Below, piece by piece: positions 23,633-33,000 of a stretch of DNA of 64,000 bases. This DNA is from Roseburia_C sp051879315 (GTDB taxonomy: Bacteria > Bacillota > Clostridia > Lachnospirales > Lachnospiraceae): assembly GCA_051879315.1 (NCBI GenBank), contig JBJELW010000058.1:9013-73012 (forward strand). The letters run 5' to 3'. Position 1 is the stretch's first letter, and every line of letters starts with the position of its first letter. The translations under genes were made by a program, and so were the position numbers. Below the pieces are notes generated by a model. That model made no database searches and was not told the DNA's origin. It saw only the letters and a program-made list of their open reading frames with translations.

Positions 23633-24814
23633 ATGGCAATTAGAACAAGAATGTCAGGAAACGAAGCACTTGCGGAGGCAATCCGCCAGATCAATCCGGA
23701 TGTAATGCCGGCATTCCCTATTACTCCTTCTACAGAGATCCCTCAGTTTGTATCTACTATGATTGCAAACGGTCAGGTGGATACAGAGTTTATCCCGGTG
23801 GAAAGTGAGCACAGTTCCATGAGTGCGGCCATTGGAGCCAGTGCAGCAGGAGCCAGAACCCTTACAGCCACCTCATCTGCCGGATTGGCATACATGTGGG
23901 AGGTAGTGTATGTGGCAGCATCCAGCCGCCTTCCCATCGTTATGGATGTGGTCAACCGCGGACTGACCGGGCCGCTGAATATCAATGCGGAGCACTCTGA
24001 TAGTATGGGAGCCAGAGATTCCGGATGGATTCAGATTTACGCAGAGAATAACCAGGAAGCTTATGATAATATGCTGCAGGCATACCGGATTGCAGAGCAC
24101 CCGGATGTGCATCTGCCGCTGATGATCTGTCAGGATGGATTTATTACCAGCCATGCAGTGGAGAATATTTCCCTGTTGGAGGATGAACCGGTGAAAAAGT
24201 TTGTGGGAACCTACGAGCCGGAGCATTATCTGTTAAAAGAGGATGAGGCCATGGCAGTGGGACCTTATGCGGTATCCAATTACTGTATGGAGGCAAAAAA
24301 AGCTCAGGCAGAGGCTATGATTCGCTCGAAGAAGGTGATTCTGGATGTGGCAAAGGAATTTGCGGAACTGTCCGGCAGATCCTACGGTTTCTATGAGGGA
24401 TATCATTTGGAGGATGCGGATTATGTCATTGTAGCTATCGGTTCCGTGTGCGGAACTGCGAAAGATGCCATCGACCGTCTCCGGGCAAAGGGTGTTAAGG
24501 CTGGCCTTATGAAGGTACGTGTATTCCGTCCTTTCCCGGGCGAGGAGTTCGCGGAGGCCTTGCGGGGCTGCAAGGCAGTAGCCATCATGGACCGTGCAGA
24601 AAGCTACAGCGGTCAGGGTGGACCTTTGGGCGCCGAACTGATGGCTGCTATGTACCGGGCAAAGGTGCAGGCAGAGGCAGTGAATATCATGTATGGTCTT
24701 TCCGGACGTGATGTGCGTGTGGAAGATATTGAGAAAGTATATGCGGATTTACAGGATATGGCGGAAAACGGCAAGACCTTTGCGCAGTATCCATACCTTG
24801 GATTAAGGGAGTGA
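23633..24814 (+). CDS. porA: 2-oxoacid:ferredoxin oxidoreductase, alpha subunit
   Basis: A 393-residue alpha subunit holding the pyrimidine-binding and transketolase C-like domains. MPAFPITPSTEIPQ is the conserved opening with the substrate-binding ITPSTE, EHSSMSAAIGASAAGARTLT and MDVVNRGLTGPLNI follow, and ESYSGQGGPLGAEL sits near the end. It forms the catalytic core with the beta subunit encoded eight bases downstream. A run of good codons and GGGAGGG before the ATG support the start. The length is normal for four-subunit enzymes of this type. Confidence 0.9.
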   Translation: MAIRTRMSGNEALAEAIRQINPDVMPAFPITPSTEIPQFVSTMIANGQVDTEFIPVESEHSSMSAAIGASAAGARTLTATSSAGLAYMWEVVYVAASSRLPIVMDVVNRGLTGPLNINAEHSDSMGARDSGWIQIYAENNQEAYDNMLQAYRIAEHPDVHLPLMICQDGFITSHAVENISLLEDEPVKKFVGTYEPEHYLLKEDEAMAVGPYAVSNYCMEAKKAQAEAMIRSKKVILDVAKEFAELSGRSYGFYEGYHLEDADYVIVAIGSVCGTAKDAIDRLRAKGVKAGLMKVRVFRPFPGEEFAEALRGCKAVAIMDRAESYSGQGGPLGAELMAAMYRAKVQAEAVNIMYGLSGRDVRVEDIEKVYADLQDMAENGKTFAQYPYLGLRE

Positions 24815-24821
24815 TAAGACG

Positions 24822-25766
24822 ATGGGCGAAACAAAATTTAACTTTAAAGAGATACAGGAGAGAGAGGAAAGACTGGTACCGGGACATCGTATGTGTGCCG
24901 GATGCGGCGGAACCATCGCAGTGCGCAATGTGTTAAAGGCACTGCATCCCGGGGATAAGGCAGTTATCGGAAATGCCACAGGATGTCTGGAGGTGTCTAC
25001 CTACACCTATCCTTACTCTTCCTACGAAGACAGTTACATACACAGTGCATTTGAGAATGCCGGAGCCACACTGGCCGGTGTGGAGACCGCCTATCGTGCA
25101 CTGAAGAAAAAAGGGAAAATCAGTTCGGATTATAAATTTATTACCTTCGGCGGAGACGGCGGTACCTATGATATCGGTCTGCAGTCCCTGTCCGGAGCCA
25201 TGGAGCGCGGACATGATATGGTCTATGTCTGCTATGACAACGGAGCCTACATGAATACCGGTATCCAGCGTTCTTCTGCAACACCGGAGTTTGCAGACAC
25301 CACCACAACACCTGCCGGAAAGTATTCCGTGGGAAAGACTCAGACCAGAAAGGATCTGGCAGCTATCATGGCGGCCCACAATATTCCTTATGTGGCACAG
25401 ACCACTTACATCGGAAACATGAAGGATCTGTATGTAAAGTCTGAGAAAGCTATCTACACACCGGGACCGGCCTTCCTTAATGTGATGGCTCCCTGCCCAA
25501 GAGGCTGGCGCTATGATGCCCCGGATCTGGTGGATATCTGCAAGTCCGCAGTAGAGACCTGCTACTGGCCGCTGTTTGAGGTGATAGACGGCAAGTGGAT
25601 CTTAAACTATGAGCCGAAAAATAAACTTCCCATCGAGGATTTTCTTAAGAGACAGGGACGGTTCAAGCATCTGTTTAAGCCGGAGAACGAGCACTATATC
25701 GCAGAGTTCCAGCAGGAGGTGGATCGCCGCTGGGAAGAACTTCAAGCTCGCTGCAACATGTCCTAA
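24822..25766 (+). CDS. porB: 2-oxoacid:ferredoxin oxidoreductase, beta (TPP-binding) subunit
   Basis: A 314-residue TPP-binding subunit. HRMCAGCGGTIAVRN supplies cysteines of the proximal [4Fe-4S] cluster, GNATGCLEVSTYTYPYS carries another, and GDGGTYDIGLQSL is the TPP/magnesium motif. NTGIQRSSATPEFADTT and CPRGWRYDAPDLV are typical of PorB/VorB. It completes the enzyme with the alpha subunit. The last sense codon and the stop (TCC-TAA) lie at the left edge of a tandem palindromic repeat that follows immediately, so the 3' end of the message is structured. Confidence 0.9.
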   Translation: MGETKFNFKEIQEREERLVPGHRMCAGCGGTIAVRNVLKALHPGDKAVIGNATGCLEVSTYTYPYSSYEDSYIHSAFENAGATLAGVETAYRALKKKGKISSDYKFITFGGDGGTYDIGLQSLSGAMERGHDMVYVCYDNGAYMNTGIQRSSATPEFADTTTTPAGKYSVGKTQTRKDLAAIMAAHNIPYVAQTTYIGNMKDLYVKSEKAIYTPGPAFLNVMAPCPRGWRYDAPDLVDICKSAVETCYWPLFEVIDGKWILNYEPKNKLPIEDFLKRQGRFKHLFKPENEHYIAEFQQEVDRRWEELQARCNMS

Positions 25767-26002
25767 GGAGGGACCCAGCGCTTGCCCTGAGGCTTGTCCT
25801 CAAAGCAGCGCGAAGCGACCTTTGAGGACTTGGAGACGAGGCGACGGAGCCCTGAGGGCTCTGGGAGGATTCCTTAGGACCAGGTAAGGAGGGGCCCAGC
25901 GCTTGCCCTGAGGCTTGTCCTCAAAGCAGCGCGAAGCGACCTTTGAGGACTTGGAGACGAGGCGACGGAGCCCTGAGGGCTCTGGGAGGATTCCTTAGGA
26001 CC
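25764..26002 (+). repeat. Two tandem copies of a 118-bp palindromic element after porB
   Basis: Copy 1 (25764-25881) and copy 2 (25885-26002) differ at a single base (A25773 versus G25894) and repeat with a 121-base period. Each copy is closed by CTAAGGA/TCCTTAG-type ends (flawed at the left of copy 2), holds CCCAG/CTGGG pairs, and is capped by an exact 10-base stem GTCCTCAAAG/CTTTGAGGAC. An open frame crosses copy 1 but has no start signal of its own. The near identity indicates recent duplication. Confidence 0.9.
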
Positions 26003-26013
26003 TCCGGCACATC

Positions 26014-26070
26014 AAAAAAGACATCAAGTATGCCCTGTTTTTTATGGGGCACAGCTTGGTGTCTTTTTTT
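26014..26070 (+). terminator. Terminator of the por operon
   Basis: AAAAAAGACATCAAG pairs with CTTGGTGTCTTTTTT, with an inner TGCCC/GGGCA stem, followed by a T run. The flanking A and T runs allow it to work in both directions. Confidence 0.85.
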
Positions 26071-26142
26071 GGACCATTCTTTTCCTTTTGCAGGTTAACT
26101 GAATTATGGAATCTATGTACTTAATCCGAAGTGAATGGATGT

Positions 26143-26397
26143 TTAAAGTTTTCGATATACCACTATGGCTATGATGATACCGATGATGGATGCGATATTA
26201 AAGTTTATGGTGAGCCCAAAGGTGATGATCATGATGCCGATATTTAACTCCACCGGTGAGGTGAGCCCAAAGGTCTGACCATAGTTGAGCCAGGAAAGCC
26301 ACGACACGTTCTGTGCCAGATATCCTAAAAAGCCACCTACTACGATGCCTGCCAGCAGCAGCAAAAAAAGCGACCATCCGTTTTTGTTCAAAGCCAT
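26143..26397 (-). CDS. DUF4321 family membrane protein
   Basis: An 84-residue membrane protein with two hydrophobic segments, one near the N-terminus (LFLLLLAGIVVGGFLGYLA) and one at the C-terminus (IASIIGIIIAIVVY). The central YGQTFGLTSPVELNIGIMI and the ending VVYRKL match the DUF4321 family of Firmicutes, whose function is unknown. The ATG at 26397 follows a G-rich ribosome site. An in-frame ATG at 26493 would add residues that do not fit the family. It is transcribed toward the por terminator. Confidence 0.72.
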   Translation of the reverse strand: MALNKNGWSLFLLLLAGIVVGGFLGYLAQNVSWLSWLNYGQTFGLTSPVELNIGIMIITFGLTINFNIASIIGIIIAIVVYRKL

Positions 26398-26559
26398 AAT
26401 TATACCCCCGAAGAAAATTTGTCCCTCAAATTCATCTGTCTGTATCTTCACGCAGCAGCGGGAAATCTTAAAATTAAGTGTAGTATAGCACAATCTTTTT
26501 TGTAGTGCAATGAAACAGCAGATGTGGTAAAATTTTATCAGCCACTACATAGAAAACAT

Positions 26560-26587
26560 GCACAAAAGTCTGCAAGCCGCATATAGT
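26560..26587 (+). promoter_or_regulatory. Possible sporulation sigma-E-type promoter of the LysM gene
   Basis: GCACAAA (26560-26566), a 13-base spacer and CATATAGT (26580-26587) resemble the sigma-E pattern. Only a partial match at the -35, so low confidence. Confidence 0.3.
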
Positions 26588-26616
26588 ATTCAGGAATAGT
26601 AATGCGGAGGCAGCAA

Positions 26617-27342
26617 ATGGATTGCGAAAGATCAATAGAACATGTTGTGCAGCAGGGGGATACGCTCTACAAGTTATCCCGCCAGTATAAGACTACAGTG
26701 GCTTCCATTATTATGGATAATGCAAGGGTGAATCCCTATAATCTGCAGATCGGTATGCGCCTGAAAATCTGCCCGGGACCATCCTATCAGTGGCCTGGGG
26801 AAAATGTAAATCGACAGGAAACAGAGGATGCAATGCGCCTGGCCTGGCTGGATCACGTGTACTGGACCAGGATGTTTATTATGAGCGTGGCGGGGGACCT
26901 GCCGGATCAAAAAGAAATCGCTGAGCAGATGATCAAACAGGTGGAGCGGATCGGTCAGATTTTTGCAGCTTATTATCCCCAGAGTGTAGTTCGTACACTG
27001 ACGGATCTTCTGATGGACCATGTGGAGTTGGCCGGCAGCCTGATTACAGCGCTGAAAATGGGAGAACAGGCCACAGCGGCCAAACAGAGACAGGATTGGT
27101 ATCAGAATGGGGATGCGATTACAGCACTTCTGGCAAATGAGACCCCGGAGTACAATCACGATACATTGACGGAAATGTGGAACCGGCATCTGCAGCTGAC
27201 GGAACAGGAGGCAAAACAACGATTGGCCGGAGAATATGCCCAGGATGTGGAGACATTCAATCAGATCGAGGCAGAAATCATAAAATGGGCGGATTACCTG
27301 TCCCGTGGTCTGCAGCAGGAAAGTGAGAAGTCCGGAATCTAA
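26617..27342 (+). CDS. LysM-domain protein with a helical C-terminal region
   Basis: A 241-residue protein. One LysM domain spans about residues 7-52 (HVVQQGDTLYKLSRQYKTT ... NPYNLQIGMRLKI) and should bind peptidoglycan or chitin-like glycans. The remaining 180 residues are helical and contain conserved-looking WLDHVYWTRMFIMS and FAAYYPQS; I do not recognise this domain. There is no signal peptide, which is common for LysM proteins placed on the spore surface from the mother cell. The ATG at 26617 is preferred over 26602 because GGAGG lies seven bases before it. A possible sigma-E-type promoter lies upstream. The sporulation link is an inference. Confidence 0.6.
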   Translation: MDCERSIEHVVQQGDTLYKLSRQYKTTVASIIMDNARVNPYNLQIGMRLKICPGPSYQWPGENVNRQETEDAMRLAWLDHVYWTRMFIMSVAGDLPDQKEIAEQMIKQVERIGQIFAAYYPQSVVRTLTDLLMDHVELAGSLITALKMGEQATAAKQRQDWYQNGDAITALLANETPEYNHDTLTEMWNRHLQLTEQEAKQRLAGEYAQDVETFNQIEAEIIKWADYLSRGLQQESEKSGI

Positions 27343-27452
27343 AACAATTTCAGGACGGATAAAACATTCAGCCCCGTCGATTGTAAAATGAGAGGAATCT
27401 GGATTTTTGTTTTGCAATCGCCGGGCAGGATACAGAAGAAAGGAAAAATAGT

Positions 27453-27881
27453 ATGACAACAGAAACATTGGTAAATCAATTGGAGCAGATGCGGCAGGAG
27501 ACGGCCAAGGGAGGTCTGAAGTGGAATCTCGAGATTCTCACCAGCGAATATAAGCCCCAGGGGGAAAAAACTGTGGTGGAAGCGGATGGAAAACAGTGGA
27601 TGGTGGATGAAATCTATGTGGATTATCACTGTGTATATCACAAGGAGGAGTTCGCTATGATCACCTACGAAAATGTGGAAACCTCCGGGGAAGAGGTGCG
27701 CAGTACCAATATGGTATATCTTCCTCCACTGGGTGTGAGATGCTTTTCCATGGAACAGCTGGCCCCATACTCCGTACAGACCACATCGGCTTTGATCCAG
27801 GCCATTCATCAGCTGTGGACCACGATTCTGGCTGCCCGGAAACAGAATCCGGACCAGATCGTCATAAATGCAAATGAATAA
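27453..27881 (+). CDS. Hypothetical protein (142 aa)
   Basis: A 142-residue soluble protein with a GAAAGG ribosome site and ordinary codon use. It is acidic, without signal peptide or membrane segment, and contains KGGLKWNLEILTSEYKP, DEIYVDYHCVYHKEEF and MVYLPPLGVRCFSMEQL. I do not recognise the family. An inverted repeat (CGATTGTAAAA/TTTTGCAATCG) lies between the LysM gene and this one, so the two may be one transcript with an internal hairpin. Function unknown. Confidence 0.5.
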   Translation: MTTETLVNQLEQMRQETAKGGLKWNLEILTSEYKPQGEKTVVEADGKQWMVDEIYVDYHCVYHKEEFAMITYENVETSGEEVRSTNMVYLPPLGVRCFSMEQLAPYSVQTTSALIQAIHQLWTTILAARKQNPDQIVINANE

Positions 27882-27969
27882 AATGTTTATAATATTCAGA
27901 CAATACAAACAATACGAACAAATAATACAGAATAAAAAGAAAAAAGTTTTAAAAAATCTGAAAATAGTG

Positions 27970-27998
27970 TTGACAAAAATAAGATGAGCATATATAAT
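27970..27998 (+). promoter_or_regulatory. Perfect consensus SigA promoter
   Basis: TTGACA (27970-27975), a 17-base spacer and TATAAT (27993-27998). It faces about 530 bases that contain no gene before proS, so its immediate product is non-coding RNA. Confidence 0.85.
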
Positions 27999-28004
27999 CA
28001 AATT

Positions 28005-28384
28005 ATCAACAGACGAGAGAGAAATCTTTAATTAGAGAGGGGGAGATTCCACCGCAGCGGTAATCGAACATTCATAATATGACAGAAAGGAAGGTACGGT
28101 CCCATGCACACATAATTAAAGGCTTTATTGATTCAGATAAAGCGTTCGGCTTAGGGATTCGGAATCGGGATGACACCCCGGGGCGAAGATAAGAAGAGAG
28201 ATGACGGAAAGCCAGCGAAGTATCTTTCAGATATGGCTTCAGTCACATAGGACCCGGAGGGAAACGGTATTCAGGAGGAAGGGTTTGTAGGCTGAATCAA
28301 AGATAAAAGAAAAGGAGCAAGAAGGTCCGATGGACGAAATAGTTTAGAAGGGCATCATCACAGGAAATGTAGATGATGCCCTTA
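28005..28384 (+). ncRNA. Candidate structured non-coding RNA, about 380 nt
   Basis: The transcript expected from the consensus promoter runs to a perfect 12-bp hairpin, AAGGGCATCATC (28348-28359) with GATGATGCCCTT (28372-28383). No open frame with a ribosome site covers it. Visible helices include GCTTTAT/ATAAAGC (28122-28128 with 28137-28143) and AGCCA/TGGCT (28210-28214 with 28234-28238) with GTATCT/AGATAT inside. The GATTCAG in the first hairpin loop (28130-28136) is exactly complementary to CTGAATC at 28292-28298, a possible pseudoknot. I see no T-box ACCGCG element, no RNase P or tmRNA signature and no riboswitch core I know. It could be a free RNA or a proS leader; the hairpin lacks a full T tract. 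Confidence 0.55.
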
Positions 28385-28530
28385 GTCGTGTTTCACAAAA
28401 GTTGATGACATCTGCCTGAAAAGGTGGTACAATATACTAAATATGGGAAGCTGTGCCCATTAGGTCCTATATGGATGGGAACCGGCCGGCACCTGTTTAT
28501 AGATTATGATTCAAAGGAGATAGCAACAAA

Positions 28531-29967
28531 ATGGCAAAGGACAAGAAATTAGTAGAGGCCATCACATCCAGAGACGAGGATTTTGCCCAGTGGTATACGG
28601 ATGTAGTAAAGAAAGCAGAGTTGATGGATTATTCTTCCGTTAAGGGATGTATGATTTTTAAACCCAATGGATATGCAATCTGGGAAAATATTCAGAAGAA
28701 TTTGGACGCCATGTTTAAGAAGGTGGGCGTTGAGAATGTATATATGCCGATGTTTATTCCGGAGAGCCTGCTGGAGAAGGAGAAGGATCATGTGGAGGGA
28801 TTCGCTCCGGAAGTGGCATGGGTGACGCAGGGCGGTTTAGAAACACTGCAGGAGCGTCTTTGTGTCAGACCTACCTCCGAGACATTGTTCTGCGATTTGT
28901 ATAAGAATATTGTGCAGTCTTATCGCGACCTCCCTAAGGTATATAACCAGTGGTGTTCCGTAGTCCGCTGGGAGAAGACTACCCGTCCTTTCCTGCGTTC
29001 TTCCGAGTTCTTGTGGCAGGAGGGACACACTGCGCATGCCACAGCTGAGGAGGCCGAGGAGCGTACCATCCAGATGCTGAATCTCTATGCAGAGTTCTGT
29101 GAAAAATATCTGGCTATTCCGATGATTAAGGGGCGCAAGACTGACAAGGAGAAGTTTGCTGGTGCGGAGGCTACTTATACCATCGAGACATTAATGCATG
29201 ATGGTAAAGCATTACAGTCCGGAACCAGTCATAATTTTGGAGATGGATTTGCAAAGGCCTTTGGCATACAGTATACAGACAAAGAAAACAAGCTCCAGTA
29301 TGCGCATCAGACTTCCTGGGGAGTATCCACCAGACTAATTGGCGCCATCATCATGGTTCATGGAGATGATTCCGGACTGGTGTTGCCACCCCGGATTGCA
29401 CCGACGCAGGTGATGGTCGTTCCCATCCGGCAGCAGGCGGAGGGTGTGTTGGAACAGGCACAGGCGTTGAAAGAACGTTTGGAAAAGCAGTTCCGTGTAA
29501 AACTGGATGACTCTGAGAAGAGTCCGGGATGGAAGTTCGCAGAGCAGGAAATCCGCGGAATTCCGGCTCGAATCGAACTGGGACCTAAGGATATCGAGGA
29601 GAACCAGTGCGTGATTGTTCGACGGGATACCAGGGAGAAAATCGTGGTATCCTTGGATGAAGTGGAGAACAAATTGGCAGAGGTATTGGAGCAGGAGCAG
29701 GAAGATATGCTGACTCGTGCAAAAGAATTTTTATATTCTCACATCACCGATGCAAAAAATTATGATGAATTTTGTGATGCGGTGGAAAACAAGCCGGGAT
29801 TTATCCGGGCTATGTGGTGCGGAGACGTAGAATGTGAGTTAAAGATTAAAGAAGATACCACGGCGACATCACGATGCATGCCTTTTGAACAGGAGAAGAT
29901 TTCGGAGGTCTGCGTCTGCTGTGGAAAACCTGCGAAAAAGCTGGTATATTGGGGAAAAGCTTATTAA
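28531..29967 (+). CDS. proS: Prolyl-tRNA synthetase
   Basis: A 478-residue class II synthetase of the shorter, eukaryote/archaeon-like ProS type without an editing insertion. Motif 1 lies near VENVYMPMFIPESLLEKE, motif 2 is RWEKTTRPFLRSSEFLWQEGH, and motif 3 is GVSTRLIGAIIMVHGDDSG followed by LVLPPRIAP. An anticodon-binding domain (VMVVPIRQQAEGV) and the ProS-type C-terminal zinc-like domain (CGDVECELKI, VCVCCGKPAK) end the chain. It charges tRNA-Pro in the cytoplasm. AAAGGAGA precedes the ATG. About 145 bases separate it from the hairpin that closes the putative RNA. Confidence 0.95.
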   Translation: MAKDKKLVEAITSRDEDFAQWYTDVVKKAELMDYSSVKGCMIFKPNGYAIWENIQKNLDAMFKKVGVENVYMPMFIPESLLEKEKDHVEGFAPEVAWVTQGGLETLQERLCVRPTSETLFCDLYKNIVQSYRDLPKVYNQWCSVVRWEKTTRPFLRSSEFLWQEGHTAHATAEEAEERTIQMLNLYAEFCEKYLAIPMIKGRKTDKEKFAGAEATYTIETLMHDGKALQSGTSHNFGDGFAKAFGIQYTDKENKLQYAHQTSWGVSTRLIGAIIMVHGDDSGLVLPPRIAPTQVMVVPIRQQAEGVLEQAQALKERLEKQFRVKLDDSEKSPGWKFAEQEIRGIPARIELGPKDIEENQCVIVRRDTREKIVVSLDEVENKLAEVLEQEQEDMLTRAKEFLYSHITDAKNYDEFCDAVENKPGFIRAMWCGDVECELKIKEDTTATSRCMPFEQEKISEVCVCCGKPAKKLVYWGKAY

Positions 29968-30016
29968 ATATCGTGGGAATCATCTTTTGACAGAACCTTT
30001 GAGGGGGGACAACATC

Positions 30017-33000
30017 ATGTTGCAGAAGTATTATAAGAGCATCCTGGATCAGGTTTATAAAAAAATCGGGCAGACCGGTCATAATGTGGCACTGGCGAAA
30101 TACAGCAATGATTTTTCCATCCGGGATAAAGTGTTTGAAAAAAAAGGCCATGGCTATGAGAACGCAACGCTTTTTACGTATGAGTTTCACAGAGGCAGAA
30201 TGTCAGGGGCGTACGAGCCTTTTATGAGCATCATAAAGGAAATACTGCAGAATTCATACGATGGTACATTGGATGAATTGTTGGAGAAGTGCGATGTTTA
30301 TAAGCCGCAGCGCCAAATTTTTACCACTTATTTTGAGTCGGGCAAATGCAGGCGTATCGAGCCGCTACTCTATAATGAGACCCAATATGAGCAGGAACGG
30401 ATGCAGGATGCCGTATTGCGGATGCTGATCGAGTTGTCCCGGACTACCCCCTTTTTACTGTTGATTAATCGAATCCAGCTGGCAAGTTTCAGCACCATAT
30501 CCTTTTTGAAAAGTCTTGTGACTGCAGAGGACACCGAGAATATCGGGGTTGTGTTAGGAATGAATAAGCTTTGGCGATCTCCGGAGTATATGAATCCTGC
30601 CTGGGATGAATTGCTTGAGGAACTGGAGGAACGCAACTGCGTGTTCAATATCGGAAATGCCGGCCTTGAGGAGCAGGAGGATGCGGTACCGGTAAGAACC
30701 CAGAGCCTGGATGAGGAACTGCTGGGATTGCGCAACGATATGTTTCTACTGGATTTTGAACAGGCCATTTACGGGCTGGAGCAGATCAATCGGAGAATCA
30801 AGTTTGACAATCAGAATGTATCTTCCAAGGATCGTTTCGAGTTATGGTATCTGTATGCTTTTGTGTCCATCTATACCAGTGATTTGCCCAAAGCGCTGGA
30901 GTTCAGTGAAGATATCCGGCAGCTGGATGCGGAGGAATTGAGAAAGAGTGGGGAATATCGTGATCCGGAGTATTATTATTATTATATTTCCGCCACCACT
31001 TATATGTATCAGAACAAACTGGAGGAGGCCATCGCCAGGGCCAAGAAGGCACAGGAAGTGGGAAAGGACGATGAACGTTGCCTGTTTGAAGCGGAACTTT
31101 TGGAGACAAAGGCCCGCATGGCAGGATGGAACAATGTATTTTTCTGCGTGCAGGATGTGGAAATCAGTAAGAGTCTCATTGAAAAACTGATAAAATACAA
31201 GTATTTCAATCATCTGTCTTATATATACATATACGCCTATGACAACAAACCCGAGACTGTGGCTAAGGCTTACGTGTCTGAGGGACAGCTTCTGTATTTC
31301 AGCAAGGGAATTAAGCTGGCCAAGGAAACGGGAAATGAACGGCTTTTGTTCAATGCATATCAGAAAAATATCATGCTGGCAGTGGCAAACGGCATGTATC
31401 AGATTGGTATGTTATATACGGTGCGGACTTTTGAAATTATCAGCGAGAAGCAGCTGACCGTGGAGGGAGGAAGAGCTTTTTCTGCTATTGGCTATGATCT
31501 CAGCGCCATGGGCAAAAATGAGATGGCTATTCAGTATTTTGCTAAGGCCATACAGATTTTCTATAATCTGAATGTGCCGGATGATATCGCGGAAGCGTAC
31601 TACAACATGGCGTTGAATTATATTGATATGGACCGTTTCCAGGAAGCAAATGAATGTCTTTCCTCCTGCATGCATATTGTGGAAAAACTTCACCTGAACA
31701 GTCTTCGCGTGTGTAATTTGTCCAAACTTTATGCACTGCAGGCATTGTGTAACCAGATGCTTGGGAACTATTTCAATTGTGAACAGTATCTGAATAACTG
31801 CAAGCAGTTTTTAAATTACGTCATAGAGAAGGAAAAGGTACAGAATGAAACCGGAATCATTCATGACTATGCCAGCTGTGATGACGATATTTTCCTCTAT
31901 TATTTCGCAACTGCGCTGAAAGATCTGGCGGAGGAGAAAGATGCGGAGGCTAACCAGAATCTGGATACAGCGGAGCGGCACTTGCTTCAGGCGGAGGGCA
32001 ATCAGTATTATTGCTACCGCTTGTTCCGTACCTGCAGAGCTCATTTGTATGAAAAATTGGGGAATCATGAACTTCAGAAAGATGAGGAGGCGCTTCTGGA
32101 ACAACACGAAGCCAACCGGAGAAGTATGTCGGCCAACGATGAACTGAAGATCCTGATTCCTATGGAGGAGTATTTAAAGGAACATCCTTCCAAGGATATC
32201 AGCGAATCTGAGGTTGAGACTTTGATTCATCATGAAAGTATCCGTAGAGCTTATTTGAGGGAAAAACGACAGATGGAGTTTATGTCCACCTGGCAGAAAC
32301 TGCTTGATCTGTCCAATGTTACTTCTGCGGAAAAAATGATGGATGATGTGATGCGCGCTTTTATGTATCAGTTTAACCTGGATTGCAGTATATATATCCG
32401 GTATCGGAATCGGTTGCCCCAGGTCCTCTATGATAATACGGATGTGGAACTTTCGGAAGAAACACTGGAGTTCCTGCGTAAGACGTTTGAAAAAAGACAG
32501 AAGGGTTTTTCGGTTTCGAAGATCAGCGCAAATTATTCCGAAAATCTCAGTGTAATCAAATGTTTTGGAGAAGATCACATTTGCTCCATGGCGGCCATCC
32601 CGTTTTTTGATAATGGCCGGGTGACCAGCATTGTGATTGCCTATATCCGCATGAAGGATAACTGGCATTCCTCTGTGAACCGTTACATGTTGGATGAAAG
32701 TGACCTGAATATGTATGAACTGCTGTTCCGTGAGGTACAATACTCACTGAATCGTCTGGATGCGTACGAGCGGATTTATGAAATGAATCAGTTGTTGTAC
32801 AAATCTGCTGTTACAGATCAGTTGACCGGAGTTTCCAATCGGAAGGGATTTTATGAGCAGGTTGCAGTTCTTATTGATGAGGTGCGTGCAGGAAAAAGGG
32901 AAAAGAAATTCGCCATCATGTTCATTGATTTGGACAACTTTAAGGGATACAATGACACCTATGGACATGATGTGGGAGATCTGCTGTTGGTATCCATGGC

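Noticed and set aside
25609..25887. 92-codon frame across the end of porB and the first palindromic element
   Set aside because: It is out of frame with porB, and half of it is repeat sequence.
23201..26002. CRISPR-like array
   Set aside because: The two 41-bp copies are 330 bases apart with a gene between them, and the 118-bp copies are adjacent with no spacers.
27990..28390. RNase P RNA or tmRNA
   Set aside because: The conserved GAGGAAAGTCC and ACAGAA elements of RNase P, and the tRNA-like ends of tmRNA, are absent.
27990..28530. T-box riboswitch before proS
   Set aside because: The ACCGCG-type T-box sequence and specifier layout are not found.
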